From Planctomycetota bacterium (GTDB lineage: Bacteria > Planctomycetota > Phycisphaerae > Phycisphaerales > UBA1924), in NCBI GenBank assembly GCA_018968885.1, contig JAGWZK010000009.1:59036-123035 (forward strand): 64,000 bases of DNA, read 5' to 3'. The translations under genes and the position numbers were made by a program. Of the stretch, positions 18,817 through 27,460 are shown one piece after another (position 1 is the first letter of the stretch; each line of letters opens with the position of its first letter). The notes beneath the pieces were generated by a model. That model ran no database searches and was not told where the DNA came from. It was given only the letters and a program-made list of their open reading frames with translations.

Positions 18817-19506
18817 ATGCCCTGCTGCCTCATCAACGGTTCCTGCACCTCCGGAAAGATCATCGGAGGCATCCTCCTTGCCACGGGCATCGTCGCCGCC
18901 ATTGGCCTGACCCGCGCCACTGCAGAACCCGAAAAGTCCGCTCCCGCTGCCACGGCACCCGCAGCCGAACCTAAGCCTGAAACCAAAGCTGCCAAAAGCA
19001 TGCACGACTTCACCGTCAAGAACATCGACGGCAAAGACGTGAACCTCTCTGACTACAAAGGCAAAGTCTGCCTCGTCGTCAACGTCGCGAGCAAGTGCGG
19101 CTACACCAAGCAGTACGATGGCCTCGAAGCCCTCTACAAATCCAAGAAAGACGCGGGCTTCGCCATCCTCGGCTTCCCCTGCAACGACTTTGGCAATCAG
19201 GAACCCGGCACCGAGGCCGACATCAAAGAGTTCTGCTCTAGCAAGTTCAACGTGACCTTCCCGATGTTCTCCAAGGTCGCCGTCAAGGGTGAAACCACCG
19301 CGCCCTTGTATAAGTGGATTGTCGCTCAGGATGCCTCCGGCAAAACACCCCCCAAGTGGAACTTCACCAAGTTCCTCGTCGATCAGAACGGCCAGGTCAT
19401 CGCCCGCTTTGACAGCAACGTGGCCCCCGATGATGCCAAGCTCACCAGCAAGATCGACGAACTTCTCGCCAAGAACGCTTCCGCCGAAGCCGCCCCCAAG
19501 AAGTGA
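18817..19506 (+). CDS. Glutathione peroxidase-family protein, membrane-anchored or exported
   Basis: A 229-residue thiol peroxidase. The peroxidatic residue is a normal cysteine, Cys94 in NVASKCGYTKQY, encoded by TGC rather than a selenocysteine UGA. GFPCNDFGNQEPG and KWNFTKFLVD complete the family signature. The first 35 residues hold a Cys-rich start (MPCCLINGSC) and a hydrophobic segment (about 14-31), followed by a Pro/Ala/Lys linker to about residue 60, so the enzyme probably works outside the cytoplasm or attached to the membrane. GAAAGGA lies just upstream of the ATG. It reduces peroxides, most likely using thioredoxin as in other Cys-type bacterial members (family knowledge). Confidence 0.88.
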   Translation: MPCCLINGSCTSGKIIGGILLATGIVAAIGLTRATAEPEKSAPAATAPAAEPKPETKAAKSMHDFTVKNIDGKDVNLSDYKGKVCLVVNVASKCGYTKQYDGLEALYKSKKDAGFAILGFPCNDFGNQEPGTEADIKEFCSSKFNVTFPMFSKVAVKGETTAPLYKWIVAQDASGKTPPKWNFTKFLVDQNGQVIARFDSNVAPDDAKLTSKIDELLAKNASAEAAPKK

Positions 19507-19551
19507 TCTTCTCCGCATGATGGCCGCGTCTTCCCTGCGCTAACCTTGTGT

Positions 19552-21693
19552 ATGGAAGCACTGGCAGGGATGCTCAATTCCATCTCCAATCTCGCCCTCG
19601 TTGTCGCAGGGTTCACGTTCATCATTTTCATCCATGAGCTCGGCCACTTTGTCGCCGCGCGCTGGGCCGGAATCCGTGTCCTCGCCTTTGCCATCGGCTT
19701 CGGCCCCGCCATCTGCTCCTATCGCAAAGGCATCGGCTTTCGTCGCGGCTCATCCGAATCCGCCTACTTCGCCCTCGATGCCGCACGCCGCCGCGATGTC
19801 AGCCCCACCGAATACCGGCTGAACTGGATCCCCTTCGGCGGCTACGTCAAAATGCTCGGCCAGGAAGATGCCAACCCCGAAGCCGTCAGCGATGAGCCCG
19901 ATTCATTCCAGAATTGCCACCCCGCCAAACGCCTCGTTGTCATCTCCGCCGGCGTGGTGATGAACGTCATTCTCAGCGCCATCCTCTTTGTCGTTGTCTT
20001 TTCCATCGGCATGTCCGGACTTCCCGCACGAGCGGGAGCGGTCGCCCCCGGCTCCCCAGCCAGCAAAGTTCTTCCCGTCAACGCCGACACCCTCGGCATC
20101 ACCACACCAGGCATCCAACCCGGTGATCAATTCCTCGAGATCGATGGCCGCGTCCCCAACTCCTTTGCTGACCTCCTCCCCGCCGTCGCGCTCGCTCGCA
20201 AAGACTCCGCCGTGTCTTTCAAAGTCCGCCGCGCTGGCGTCGATCAAACCCTGCACTTCCTCATCCCCCCCGAACGCTCAGAAATCACCGGGCTCTTTGA
20301 GATCGGTATCGAGCCCGCCCGAGCCACCCACCTCATCCGCTCAAACAACCATCCCGAGCGCGCCGAAATCAAGAAAGCCCTCGCCAAAATCGGCCTCGAT
20401 TCCATTCCACCTGGTTCCATCCTCATTTCGATCACCAAAGACGGCACCACCACGCCCGTCAAGTCTGTGGAAGACCTCCGCTCCGCCGCGCGAACCAGCG
20501 GCGGTCAGCCCCTTGTGCTCGGCTTCGTAGATCCAACCATCAACTCCGACGAGGAAATTGTCCATTCAGCCACCATCACCCCCACACCCCAATCTCAACA
20601 AGATCTCGTCAAACTCGCTTCCGGAAAACCCGCCGTCATCGACCACATCGCCGGCCTCGTCGGCCTGATGCGCGTTGCCAATGTCAACCCGCAAGGCGAA
20701 AAAGCTGGCCTCCTTCCCGGCGACATCTTCCTCCGCATCGGTGGCGTCGAATACCCCGGCCTCGCCGACGGCATGAGCGAGGTCCGCGCGAATCGTGGCA
20801 AGACCATTCCCGTCGTGGTCGAACGCCGCGAGGGAACCCGCATCACCGAAGTGACCCTCAAGTGCCCCGTCGATAAAGATGGCCGCATCGGCTTCGGTCC
20901 TTCCGACACCTCTTCACTTCGCGCCACCCTCGCCTCCCCGCTCGGTACCCTCCGCACCATTCGCGATGGCGCTAGCGAACGCTCCTCTCCCGCCGCGACT
21001 CTCTCCAACCTCGCGGGCAGCGAAATCACCGGCGTGAACGGCACCGCAGTCACGACCCTGCAACAAGCCACCGCGCTCATCACCGCCGCCGCCAAATCCT
21101 CAAACACCGATTCCGTCACCATCCAGATCGGCCTTCGCGCTCCCGTCCTCCCCGGCCAACCTGATTCCCAGCGCGACGCGTCCATCGTCCCACTCACCAT
21201 CTCCGGCGAGGATCTCGCCGCCATCCGCCAACTCGCGCACGAGACCAGCGCGATCGGTGCCTTTGCAATCGATGAGATCCTCATCAAGGCCGATTCTCCC
21301 ACTGCCGCTATCTCCAAGGGCCTCGATGAAACCCGCCGCTGGCTCCTGGGTGTCTACATCACCTTCGCCCGTCTTGTCGAACGCACCGTCCCAGCCGATC
21401 AACTCCGCGGCCCCATCGGCATCGCCGCCCTCGGCACATCCGTCGCCGATCGCGGCATCATCTACCTCCTCTTCTTCATGGCCATGATCTCCGTCAATCT
21501 CGCCGTCATCAATTTCCTCCCCCTCCCCATCGTCGATGGCGGCCAGTTCCTCTTCATCCTCTATGAGTGGATTCGTGGCAAGGCGGCGCCGATGGCCTTC
21601 CAATCCGCCGCCACGCTCGTGGGTCTCGTCCTCATCGGCAGCATGTTCCTCTTTGTCACCTTCAACGACATCACCGCCCTCTTCAAACCGTGA
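19552..21693 (+). CDS. rseP: RseP-like site-2 intramembrane protease (M50) with several PDZ domains
   Basis: A 713-residue membrane protease, much longer than the usual 420-450. The zinc site HELGH is in the first transmembrane segment (His28, Glu29, His32). The third ligand region is in the C-terminal membrane part, INFLPLPIVDGGQF. Between them I can make out about four PDZ or PDZ-like stretches: ARAGAVAPGSPASK (about 160), IPPGSILISITKDG (about 285), ANPQGEKAG/LLPGDIFLRIGG (about 385) and GSEITGVNGTAV (about 490). Proteins of this family release membrane-tethered transcription factors or clear signal peptides. Two ECF sigma systems elsewhere in the window are possible clients, but that is speculation. 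It starts a plus-strand run of five genes. Confidence 0.9.
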   Translation: MEALAGMLNSISNLALVVAGFTFIIFIHELGHFVAARWAGIRVLAFAIGFGPAICSYRKGIGFRRGSSESAYFALDAARRRDVSPTEYRLNWIPFGGYVKMLGQEDANPEAVSDEPDSFQNCHPAKRLVVISAGVVMNVILSAILFVVVFSIGMSGLPARAGAVAPGSPASKVLPVNADTLGITTPGIQPGDQFLEIDGRVPNSFADLLPAVALARKDSAVSFKVRRAGVDQTLHFLIPPERSEITGLFEIGIEPARATHLIRSNNHPERAEIKKALAKIGLDSIPPGSILISITKDGTTTPVKSVEDLRSAARTSGGQPLVLGFVDPTINSDEEIVHSATITPTPQSQQDLVKLASGKPAVIDHIAGLVGLMRVANVNPQGEKAGLLPGDIFLRIGGVEYPGLADGMSEVRANRGKTIPVVVERREGTRITEVTLKCPVDKDGRIGFGPSDTSSLRATLASPLGTLRTIRDGASERSSPAATLSNLAGSEITGVNGTAVTTLQQATALITAAAKSSNTDSVTIQIGLRAPVLPGQPDSQRDASIVPLTISGEDLAAIRQLAHETSAIGAFAIDEILIKADSPTAAISKGLDETRRWLLGVYITFARLVERTVPADQLRGPIGIAALGTSVADRGIIYLLFFMAMISVNLAVINFLPLPIVDGGQFLFILYEWIRGKAAPMAFQSAATLVGLVLIGSMFLFVTFNDITALFKP

Positions 21694-21707
21694 GTTCGCC
21701 CCACATC

Positions 21708-22667
21708 ATGCTGGATGTGCTCCTCCGACTCACCCTCTTCCTCTCTGCCGGATTCCTCCTCTGGCTCATCTTCATCACATGGATGACGATTCGCTGGCTC
21801 ACCCACCCTCCCCGTCGCACCGTCGCGTGGTCTATCTCGCGCTCACGTCCCTCCACTCCTGCTGAACTCACTCCGCCTCTTCCCTTCGAAGAGTTCTTCA
21901 TCACCTCGAAAGCCCACAGCATCCGCTGCTGGCACATCACAGGCGGCACACCCTCCGCATCCACACTTGTACTCACCCACGGCTGGGGCGATTCGTGCCT
22001 CACCATGCTCGAACGCATCGAACACCTCGCTCCACACTTCGCCTCCATACTCGTGTGGGATCTTCCGGGCCACGGTGATTCGACGGGCACCTGTACCCTC
22101 GGCACCCGCGAGCACACACTCCTTGACAATCTCATCGATTCACTCGATATCGATTCACTCAGTCATGATCCCGCACGCACGGTCGTTCTCTACGGCTACT
22201 CCCTCGGTGCGGGGATCACACTCCAAGCCGCTGATTCCTGGCCATCCACGCTCCCTCCCCTTCGCGGCATCATCCTCGAAGCCCCGTACCGCTTCCCCAT
22301 CACACCCGCCGCCAAAGTCATGCACTCCATCGCCGCGCCCTGGCGGCTCAACCTCCGTCTCGCCCTCATGTGCATCGGCATCGATCTCGGTTACGGTCCC
22401 TCCTTCGCCCGCTCACCTCGTTTCGACCGCGCTGCGCTCGCTGCCAAACTCGCCACACAACCCACTCCACGCACGCTCATCCTTCACGGCTCTCTCGACA
22501 CCATCTGCCCGCTTCAGGACAGCCGCGATATCGCCGCGGCCCTCGCTGTCTCCACACTCGCCATCATCGAAAACGCCACCCACACCGACCTCTGGTCACG
22601 CCCGGAAACCCGCCGTCAAGCCGTCGATGCGATTCATACACTACTGCATGACCGTTCGCCCACATAG
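21708..22667 (+). CDS. Alpha/beta hydrolase with N-terminal membrane anchor
   Basis: A 319-residue protein with one N-terminal hydrophobic segment (about residues 6-30) followed by an alpha/beta hydrolase fold. The oxyanion strand is TLVLTHGWGDS. The nucleophile elbow is LYGYSLGAG, with Ser as nucleophile. The acid is in LHGSLDTICP and the catalytic His in ENATHTDLW. It resembles the YqkD/BEM46-type membrane-bound hydrolases, with no known substrate. The ATG is 14 bases after the RseP stop, and its last 20 bases overlap the start of deoC, so it is within one transcript. Confidence 0.85.
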   Translation: MLDVLLRLTLFLSAGFLLWLIFITWMTIRWLTHPPRRTVAWSISRSRPSTPAELTPPLPFEEFFITSKAHSIRCWHITGGTPSASTLVLTHGWGDSCLTMLERIEHLAPHFASILVWDLPGHGDSTGTCTLGTREHTLLDNLIDSLDIDSLSHDPARTVVLYGYSLGAGITLQAADSWPSTLPPLRGIILEAPYRFPITPAAKVMHSIAAPWRLNLRLALMCIGIDLGYGPSFARSPRFDRAALAAKLATQPTPRTLILHGSLDTICPLQDSRDIAAALAVSTLAIIENATHTDLWSRPETRRQAVDAIHTLLHDRSPT

Positions 22668-23655
22668 TCCCACCCCAAGCCCCACGGTCGACGCCGTCAT
22701 GGCCGCCGAACGCGCGGCAAGCTTCACCAATCGCTCCATCAAAAACACCGCCAAACTCGAAGGGTACAAACTCGCCCTCTCCATGCTCGATCTCACCACC
22801 CTCGAAGGCAAGGACTCCTCCGAAAAAGCCCGCTCCCTCGCCCGCAAAGCCCTCTGCCCTGATCCCACCAATCCCTCCCTCCCCACCGTCGCTGCGGTCT
22901 GTGTCTATCCCGCGATGGTCAGCGCGGTGAAAGCTGAACTCGCTCGCGCCTCCTCCACCCACAAGATCAAGATCGCCTCCGTCGCCACCGGCTTCCCGTC
23001 CGGCCAATTCCCCCTCGATGTCAAACTCGCCGATGTCCGCGATGCCATCGAAGCCGGGGCCGACGAGATAGACATGGTCATCAATCGCGGAAGCTTTCTC
23101 TCTGGCGACCATGCCTCCGTCGCTGACGAAATCCGCGCCGTCAAAGAAGTCTGCGTTTCCGCCTCTCATCCCGTCGCACTCAAGGTCATCCTCGAAACCG
23201 GCGAACTCGAGACCCTCGACAACGTCCGCATCGCCAGCGATCTCTCCATCCGCGCCATGGCCGAAGTGGACGACCAAGACCACGCCGCGACGCGCCGCCG
23301 CCATGCCGCCGGGTACTTTGATTTCATCAAGACCAGCACCGGCAAGGTCACTCCTGCCGCGACGATGCCCGTCACCCTCGTGATGCTCGAGGCCATCCGC
23401 GACTGGTACCTCGACACTGGCCGCTTTGTCGGCATGAAGCCCGCCGGCGGCATCCGCACCGCCAAGCAATCTCTTCACTACCTCGTCATGGTGAACGAAA
23501 CACTCGGCCACTTGACCGGCGACGGCGCCTGCCCATGGCTCACCCCCGAACTCTTCCGCTTCGGCGCCTCCACCCTCACCAACGACATTCTCCGCCAGAT
23601 CCGCTGGCTCCAAACCGGCAAATACCAATCCGCTCACGATTTCAGCGAGGCCTGA
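22648..23655 (+). CDS. deoC: Deoxyribose-phosphate aldolase
   Basis: A 335-residue class I aldolase that splits 2-deoxyribose 5-phosphate into glyceraldehyde 3-phosphate and acetaldehyde. The Schiff-base lysine is in DFIKTSTGK. KVILETGEL carries the second conserved lysine, and the phosphate site GMKPAGGIRTAKQ follows. It is of the longer type (the E. coli enzyme is about 260 residues), with an N-terminal extension that includes SFTNRSIKNTAK. The start at 22648 overlaps the hydrolase gene; an internal ATG at 22699 is possible. The next two genes are aldehyde dehydrogenase-like, which fits removal of the acetaldehyde product. Confidence 0.93.
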   Translation: MTVRPHSPTPSPTVDAVMAAERAASFTNRSIKNTAKLEGYKLALSMLDLTTLEGKDSSEKARSLARKALCPDPTNPSLPTVAAVCVYPAMVSAVKAELARASSTHKIKIASVATGFPSGQFPLDVKLADVRDAIEAGADEIDMVINRGSFLSGDHASVADEIRAVKEVCVSASHPVALKVILETGELETLDNVRIASDLSIRAMAEVDDQDHAATRRRHAAGYFDFIKTSTGKVTPAATMPVTLVMLEAIRDWYLDTGRFVGMKPAGGIRTAKQSLHYLVMVNETLGHLTGDGACPWLTPELFRFGASTLTNDILRQIRWLQTGKYQSAHDFSEA

Positions 23656-23676
23656 ACCGCATCTCAGGACCACACC

Positions 23677-25191
23677 ATGACCGACACTCAACTCGCCCAC
23701 ACAAATGGTTCAACGACTCTCGACCGCAATGGATCGACAGCCGACCATATTGCCCCACCCGGCGTGCGATGGAATTACGCCGCTGCGCCCGAAACCGTCA
23801 AAGTCACCATCGAGCCACGCTACGGCCATTACATCAACGGCGATTGGACCAAGCCCAACTCCACCTTCACCACTGAGAACCCCGCCACCCAGAAACCTCT
23901 CTCCGAAATCTCCAACGCCTCCGCCGCGCAAGTCGACACCGCCGTCAAAGCCGCTCGCGCTGCCCTCGGCCCGTGGTCCAAGCTCCCCGCCAAGGAACGC
24001 GCCAAATACATCTTCCGCATCGCCCGCCGCATTCAGGAACGTTCGCGCGAGCTCGCCATCCTCGAAACCATGGATAGCGGCAAGCCCATCAAGGAATCCC
24101 GCGATGTTGATATCCCCCTCGTCGCGCAACACTTCTTCTATCACGCCGGCTGGGCAGACAAACTTGCGTACGCCTTCCCGGGCGCGACACCGTCCCCCAT
24201 CGGTGTCTGCGGCCAGATCATCCCCTGGAACTTTCCCCTGCTGATGGCCGCGTGGAAACTGGCCCCCGCGCTCGCCTGCGGCAACACCTGCGTTCTCAAG
24301 CCCGCCGAAACCACGCCCCTTACCGCCCTGCGCCTCGCCGAAATTTGCCACGAAGTCGGCCTTCCCAAGGGCGTCGTGAACATCATTACCGGCGATGGCC
24401 GCACCGGCGCTGCCATGGCGTCTCACCCCGGCTTTGACAAACTCGCTTTCACCGGCTCCACCGAAGTCGGCAAGAAGATCGCCCTCGCCGCCGCATCTCG
24501 CGGCACCAAACTCACCCTCGAACTCGGTGGCAAATCTCCTCACATCATCTTCGATGATGCCAGCATCGATCAGGCCGTCGAAGGAATCATCCAAGGCATC
24601 TACTTCAACCAGGGCGAGGTCTGTTGCGCCGGCTCGCGGCTCTTTGTTCAGGAGAACATCCTCGATCAGGTGGTCGCCAAACTCAAGATTCGCCTCGCCT
24701 CCCTCCGCGTCGGTGATCCGATGGATAAGAACACCGATGTCGGCGCGGTGAACAGCAAAGCCCAGCTCGATCAGATCAATCGCTACATCGCGCTTGGCCA
24801 ATCCGAAGGCGCACAGATTCACGACGTGAACCCCTCGACGCTTCCCTCCAGCGGCTACTGGTGCCGCCCTTGTTTCTTCACCGGCGTGCAGCCCAGCCAC
24901 ACCATCGCCCGCGAAGAGATTTTCGGCCCGGTGCTCAGCATTCTTTCTTTCCGCACGCCTGAGGAAGCGATCAGCCGCGCCAACAACACGCCTTACGGAC
25001 TTGCGGCGGGTATCTGGACGGATAAGGGCTCCAAGATCTTCGAGATCGCCAGGAAGCTCAAAGCCGGCGTCGTGTGGTGCAACACCTACAACAAGTTTGA
25101 TCCCTCCAGCCCCTTTGGCGGTTTCAAGGAAAGCGGCTTCGGACGCGAAGGTGGCGTGCAAGGCCTGCGTGCGTACGTCAATCTTCACTGA
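23677..25191 (+). CDS. NAD(P)-dependent aldehyde dehydrogenase
   Basis: A 504-residue enzyme with the complete ALDH active site: PWNFPLLMAAWKLAPALA, the Lys in VLKPAETTP, FTGSTEVGK, the general base Glu282 in LELGGKSP, and the catalytic Cys316 in NQGEVCCAGSR. The EIFGPVLSIL and FGGFKESGFGREGG elements close the fold. It follows deoC by 21 bases, so acetaldehyde from deoxyribose breakdown is the most likely substrate, giving acetate; this is inference from the operon. It is followed 30 bases later by a shorter homologue lacking the catalytic domain. Confidence 0.93.
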   Translation: MTDTQLAHTNGSTTLDRNGSTADHIAPPGVRWNYAAAPETVKVTIEPRYGHYINGDWTKPNSTFTTENPATQKPLSEISNASAAQVDTAVKAARAALGPWSKLPAKERAKYIFRIARRIQERSRELAILETMDSGKPIKESRDVDIPLVAQHFFYHAGWADKLAYAFPGATPSPIGVCGQIIPWNFPLLMAAWKLAPALACGNTCVLKPAETTPLTALRLAEICHEVGLPKGVVNIITGDGRTGAAMASHPGFDKLAFTGSTEVGKKIALAAASRGTKLTLELGGKSPHIIFDDASIDQAVEGIIQGIYFNQGEVCCAGSRLFVQENILDQVVAKLKIRLASLRVGDPMDKNTDVGAVNSKAQLDQINRYIALGQSEGAQIHDVNPSTLPSSGYWCRPCFFTGVQPSHTIAREEIFGPVLSILSFRTPEEAISRANNTPYGLAAGIWTDKGSKIFEIARKLKAGVVWCNTYNKFDPSSPFGGFKESGFGREGGVQGLRAYVNLH

Positions 25192-25221
25192 CCCAATCAC
25201 GATCCGATACGAGACACAACC

Positions 25222-26136
25222 ATGCCAACCAACACCACCACCGACCGCCTCGACATCCTGAAGACCTACAAACTCTTCATCGATGGCAAGTTCCCGCGTT
25301 CCGAATCTGGCCGCACCACCACCATCCTCAACTCCAAAGGCCAGCCCCTTGCGTACACCAGCCGCGCCAGCCGCAAGGATTTGCGCGAGGCCGTCGAATC
25401 CGCCCGCCGCGCCCAAGCCACCTGGGCCTCCTCCACTGCCTACCTGCGTGCCCAGATCATCTATCGCATCGCCGAAATGCTCGAAGGCCGCCGCGCGGAA
25501 CTGATCGAGTCCATCCACTCTGTCGCTGCACCAATCGCCAAGTCCGCCAAGAAATCCAAATCGTCTGGCAAATCTCTCACCCCCGCCGCGGAAGTCGCGT
25601 TTTCCATTGATCGTCTCGTGCATTACGCCGGTTGGGCCGACAAATTCTCACAGGTCCTTGGCTGCAACAACCCTGTCGCCGGCCCTCACTACAACTTCAC
25701 CGTCCCCGAACCCACCGGCGTGGTTGCGGTGATTGCTCCCGATCAGCCGCCACTGTTGGGATTGGTTTCGCTGCTTGCGCCGGTGATCTGCTCCGGCAAC
25801 GCCACGGTGCTGATCTCCAGCCAGACCAATCCACTGCCTGCTGTGCTGCTTGGCGAGATTCTCGCAACAAGCGATGTTCCTGCGGGAGTGGTGAACATCC
25901 TCACGGGTGACCATGCTGAGTTGATTCCATTCATCGCAGGCCATCGCGATATCGATGCCGTGCATGGTGCGGCATCTGGTGATTCTGCAACCACGCTGCG
26001 CGCGGGCAGCGCTGAGAACATCAAGCGTGTTGTGATTCGCGATTCCATCGAGTACACCTCTTCTGAGTGCGAATCTGCTTGGTGGATCGAGCCGTTTGTG
26101 GAAATGAAGACCATCTGGCATCCGGCATCGGCATGA
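25222..26136 (+). CDS. Aldehyde dehydrogenase-like protein without the catalytic half
   Basis: A 304-residue protein matching the N-terminal cofactor-binding half of an aldehyde dehydrogenase: FIDGKFPRSESGRTTTILN, VVAVIAPDQPPLLGLVSLLAPV and VPAGVVNILTGDHAELIPFIAGH. It stops before the catalytic Cys region, with no GxVCCAG or EIFGP motif, and the Rossmann GSTxVG motif is replaced by a short VHGAASGDS stretch. The tail ESAWWIEPFVEMKTIWHP is ordered and reads as a defined C-terminus, so this seems a purpose-shaped paralogue rather than a decaying gene. A Ser/Lys insert (about 110-122) replaces part of the N-terminal domain. It probably pairs with the full-length enzyme upstream. Confidence 0.75.
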   Translation: MPTNTTTDRLDILKTYKLFIDGKFPRSESGRTTTILNSKGQPLAYTSRASRKDLREAVESARRAQATWASSTAYLRAQIIYRIAEMLEGRRAELIESIHSVAAPIAKSAKKSKSSGKSLTPAAEVAFSIDRLVHYAGWADKFSQVLGCNNPVAGPHYNFTVPEPTGVVAVIAPDQPPLLGLVSLLAPVICSGNATVLISSQTNPLPAVLLGEILATSDVPAGVVNILTGDHAELIPFIAGHRDIDAVHGAASGDSATTLRAGSAENIKRVVIRDSIEYTSSECESAWWIEPFVEMKTIWHPASA

Positions 26137-26268
26137 TTCATAGCGGCTTGCGCAGGGAGAACTCCTCACGCGGATTTGGGGCGTACCCAATCGCACTGGC
26201 TTGAAGACACGCGAGTGGCACGGGACGCGCGTTCGGAGTGCGCTCGACTCTGCAGTGGATGACGCTGA

Positions 26269-27033
26269 TTATGAACCTTGTTTCTTCGCCACCACCACGC
26301 GTTCGCGGTTGAATCTGCCCAACTCAAACGCCTTGATAAAAATGTGCACGCATGCGCAAAGTGACACCGCGCACACGATCGCAACCAAAGTGCCCACAAT
26401 CGCCTTCACGGCTGTGGGCGAGCCATCCAAGGGGCCCCACAAACTCATTCCCTGACCTGCTGGCGGGGTTTCTACAGAAGATGGTGGCACCGGACCATCG
26501 AGATTTGGCGGATAGGCCGCTTGCGCAGCAGGGAGCCGCGCAGCCATGATCCGATTCACCACCGAGTACACCATCATGGCGATCAATGGCGACGCCACCG
26601 CCACACCTTTCCAGAACACGGGCCACGAGCGCGGGTGTCGATTGAGCACCGTCACCCCGCCGATCGCAGCGATCACCATGCCCATCGCCACGCGCGCCAG
26701 CATCATCTTCTTCAATCCCACACCTAGCAGCTCATTCTGCGCTGACAACGCACCCAGAAAGCTCGCGACGCACACTGTTCCACCGATGCACGCCAGCGCC
26801 ATCCCAACGTGCTCTTCGCGCTTCTTCCACCCCAGCCACACCAAGAGCGCACCACACACGACGATGATGATTTCAAATCCCCCCAGGATGAAAACCGGCC
26901 GCGCCCCCTCGCTGAACTTGCCAGCAAAGAACGCAGCCACTGCGCCAATGGATCCCCACAGCGCAAGCGCGACCCCCAGAACAGCCAACACTGCGCCCGC
27001 GCGACCACTCAATACCTTGGGTTCAATCAACAT
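26269..27033 (-). CDS. Polytopic membrane protein of unknown function
   Basis: A 254-residue protein with about six hydrophobic segments (approximately 13-37, 46-67, 76-96, 111-130, 142-160 and 212-234). A Pro-rich outer loop (YPPNLDGPVPPSSVETPPAG) precedes the last one. I recognise no family and no catalytic motif. It converges on the aldehyde dehydrogenase-like gene and is divergent from the flagellar genes. The hydrophobic pattern makes a real membrane protein likely. Confidence 0.7.
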   Translation of the reverse strand: MLIEPKVLSGRAGAVLAVLGVALALWGSIGAVAAFFAGKFSEGARPVFILGGFEIIIVVCGALLVWLGWKKREEHVGMALACIGGTVCVASFLGALSAQNELLGVGLKKMMLARVAMGMVIAAIGGVTVLNRHPRSWPVFWKGVAVASPLIAMMVYSVVNRIMAARLPAAQAAYPPNLDGPVPPSSVETPPAGQGMSLWGPLDGSPTAVKAIVGTLVAIVCAVSLCACVHIFIKAFELGRFNRERVVVAKKQGS

Positions 27034-27085
27034 GACGCTCCATTATCGGTCGAATCCCCCAATCATCTCAGCGGCATCCCACACC

Positions 27086-27099
27086 CCCTGATTTCAGGG
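27086..27099. promoter_or_regulatory. Short palindrome in the divergent spacer before the flagellar genes
   Basis: CCCTGA (27086-27091) and TCAGGG (27094-27099) are perfect inverted arms around a two-base centre. It lies between the divergent membrane-protein gene and fliD, directly before a possible small gene. It could be an operator, but no regulator can be named. Confidence 0.25.
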
Positions 27100-27100
27100 A

Positions 27101-27442
27101 ATGGCCCCACCCGCCGCCACTGCTACAGCTTCAACGGCTCCAGTGTTCGCGCGGCCACCCCCTGCCGGTGCAGCCTCCCCGTTCCCTTGGCCGATATCTA
27201 GGGAAATGTCAGGTTCATCCTCAAACCCGCCTCCTGCTGCTGTGGCTGCGCCGGCGCTGACCGTCGCCGACGCCCGGCGTATGTATGCGCGGGTGCTGGG
27301 GTCGTGGGTGATGGACCTGACGCACCTTCGCGCCACTGGCTTGGATCGCCCTTCTTACCGCCGCACCAATGGCGATCTTCCCGCTCCTGCATGGCAGACA
27401 CCTTACCCCCTCTCCCAGACTCGCTCGCGCACCGCTGCCTGA
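27101..27442 (+). CDS. Possible small Pro/Ala-rich protein upstream of fliD
   Basis: An open frame of up to 113 residues ending 18 bases before fliD. The first half is low-complexity Ala/Pro. From about residue 36 (a second ATG at 27206) it reads more like protein: LTVADARRMYARVLGSWVMDLTHLRATGLDRPSYRR. I do not recognise it. Its position, strand and codon choice would fit a small gene transcribed with fliD, but an antisense frame also spans part of the area and no Shine-Dalgarno sequence is well placed. If it is not real, the 427 bases from 27034 to 27460 are noncoding apart from the palindrome at 27086. Confidence 0.35.
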   Translation: MAPPAATATASTAPVFARPPPAGAASPFPWPISREMSGSSSNPPPAAVAAPALTVADARRMYARVLGSWVMDLTHLRATGLDRPSYRRTNGDLPAPAWQTPYPLSQTRSRTAA

Positions 27443-27460
27443 TCACCACATGAGGTATCT

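Noticed and set aside
18817..19506. Selenocysteine glutathione peroxidase
   Set aside because: The active-site codon at residue 94 is TGC, a normal cysteine, and no in-frame TGA occurs.
23710..25623. A 637-residue minus-strand frame
   Set aside because: It is antisense to two aldehyde dehydrogenase genes with strong family motifs, and its own composition (Gly/Asp/Arg-rich) lacks any motif.
23677..26136. Bacterial microcompartment locus around deoC and the aldehyde dehydrogenases
   Set aside because: No shell-protein genes or encapsulation peptides are present; an open operon of sugar breakdown explains the genes.
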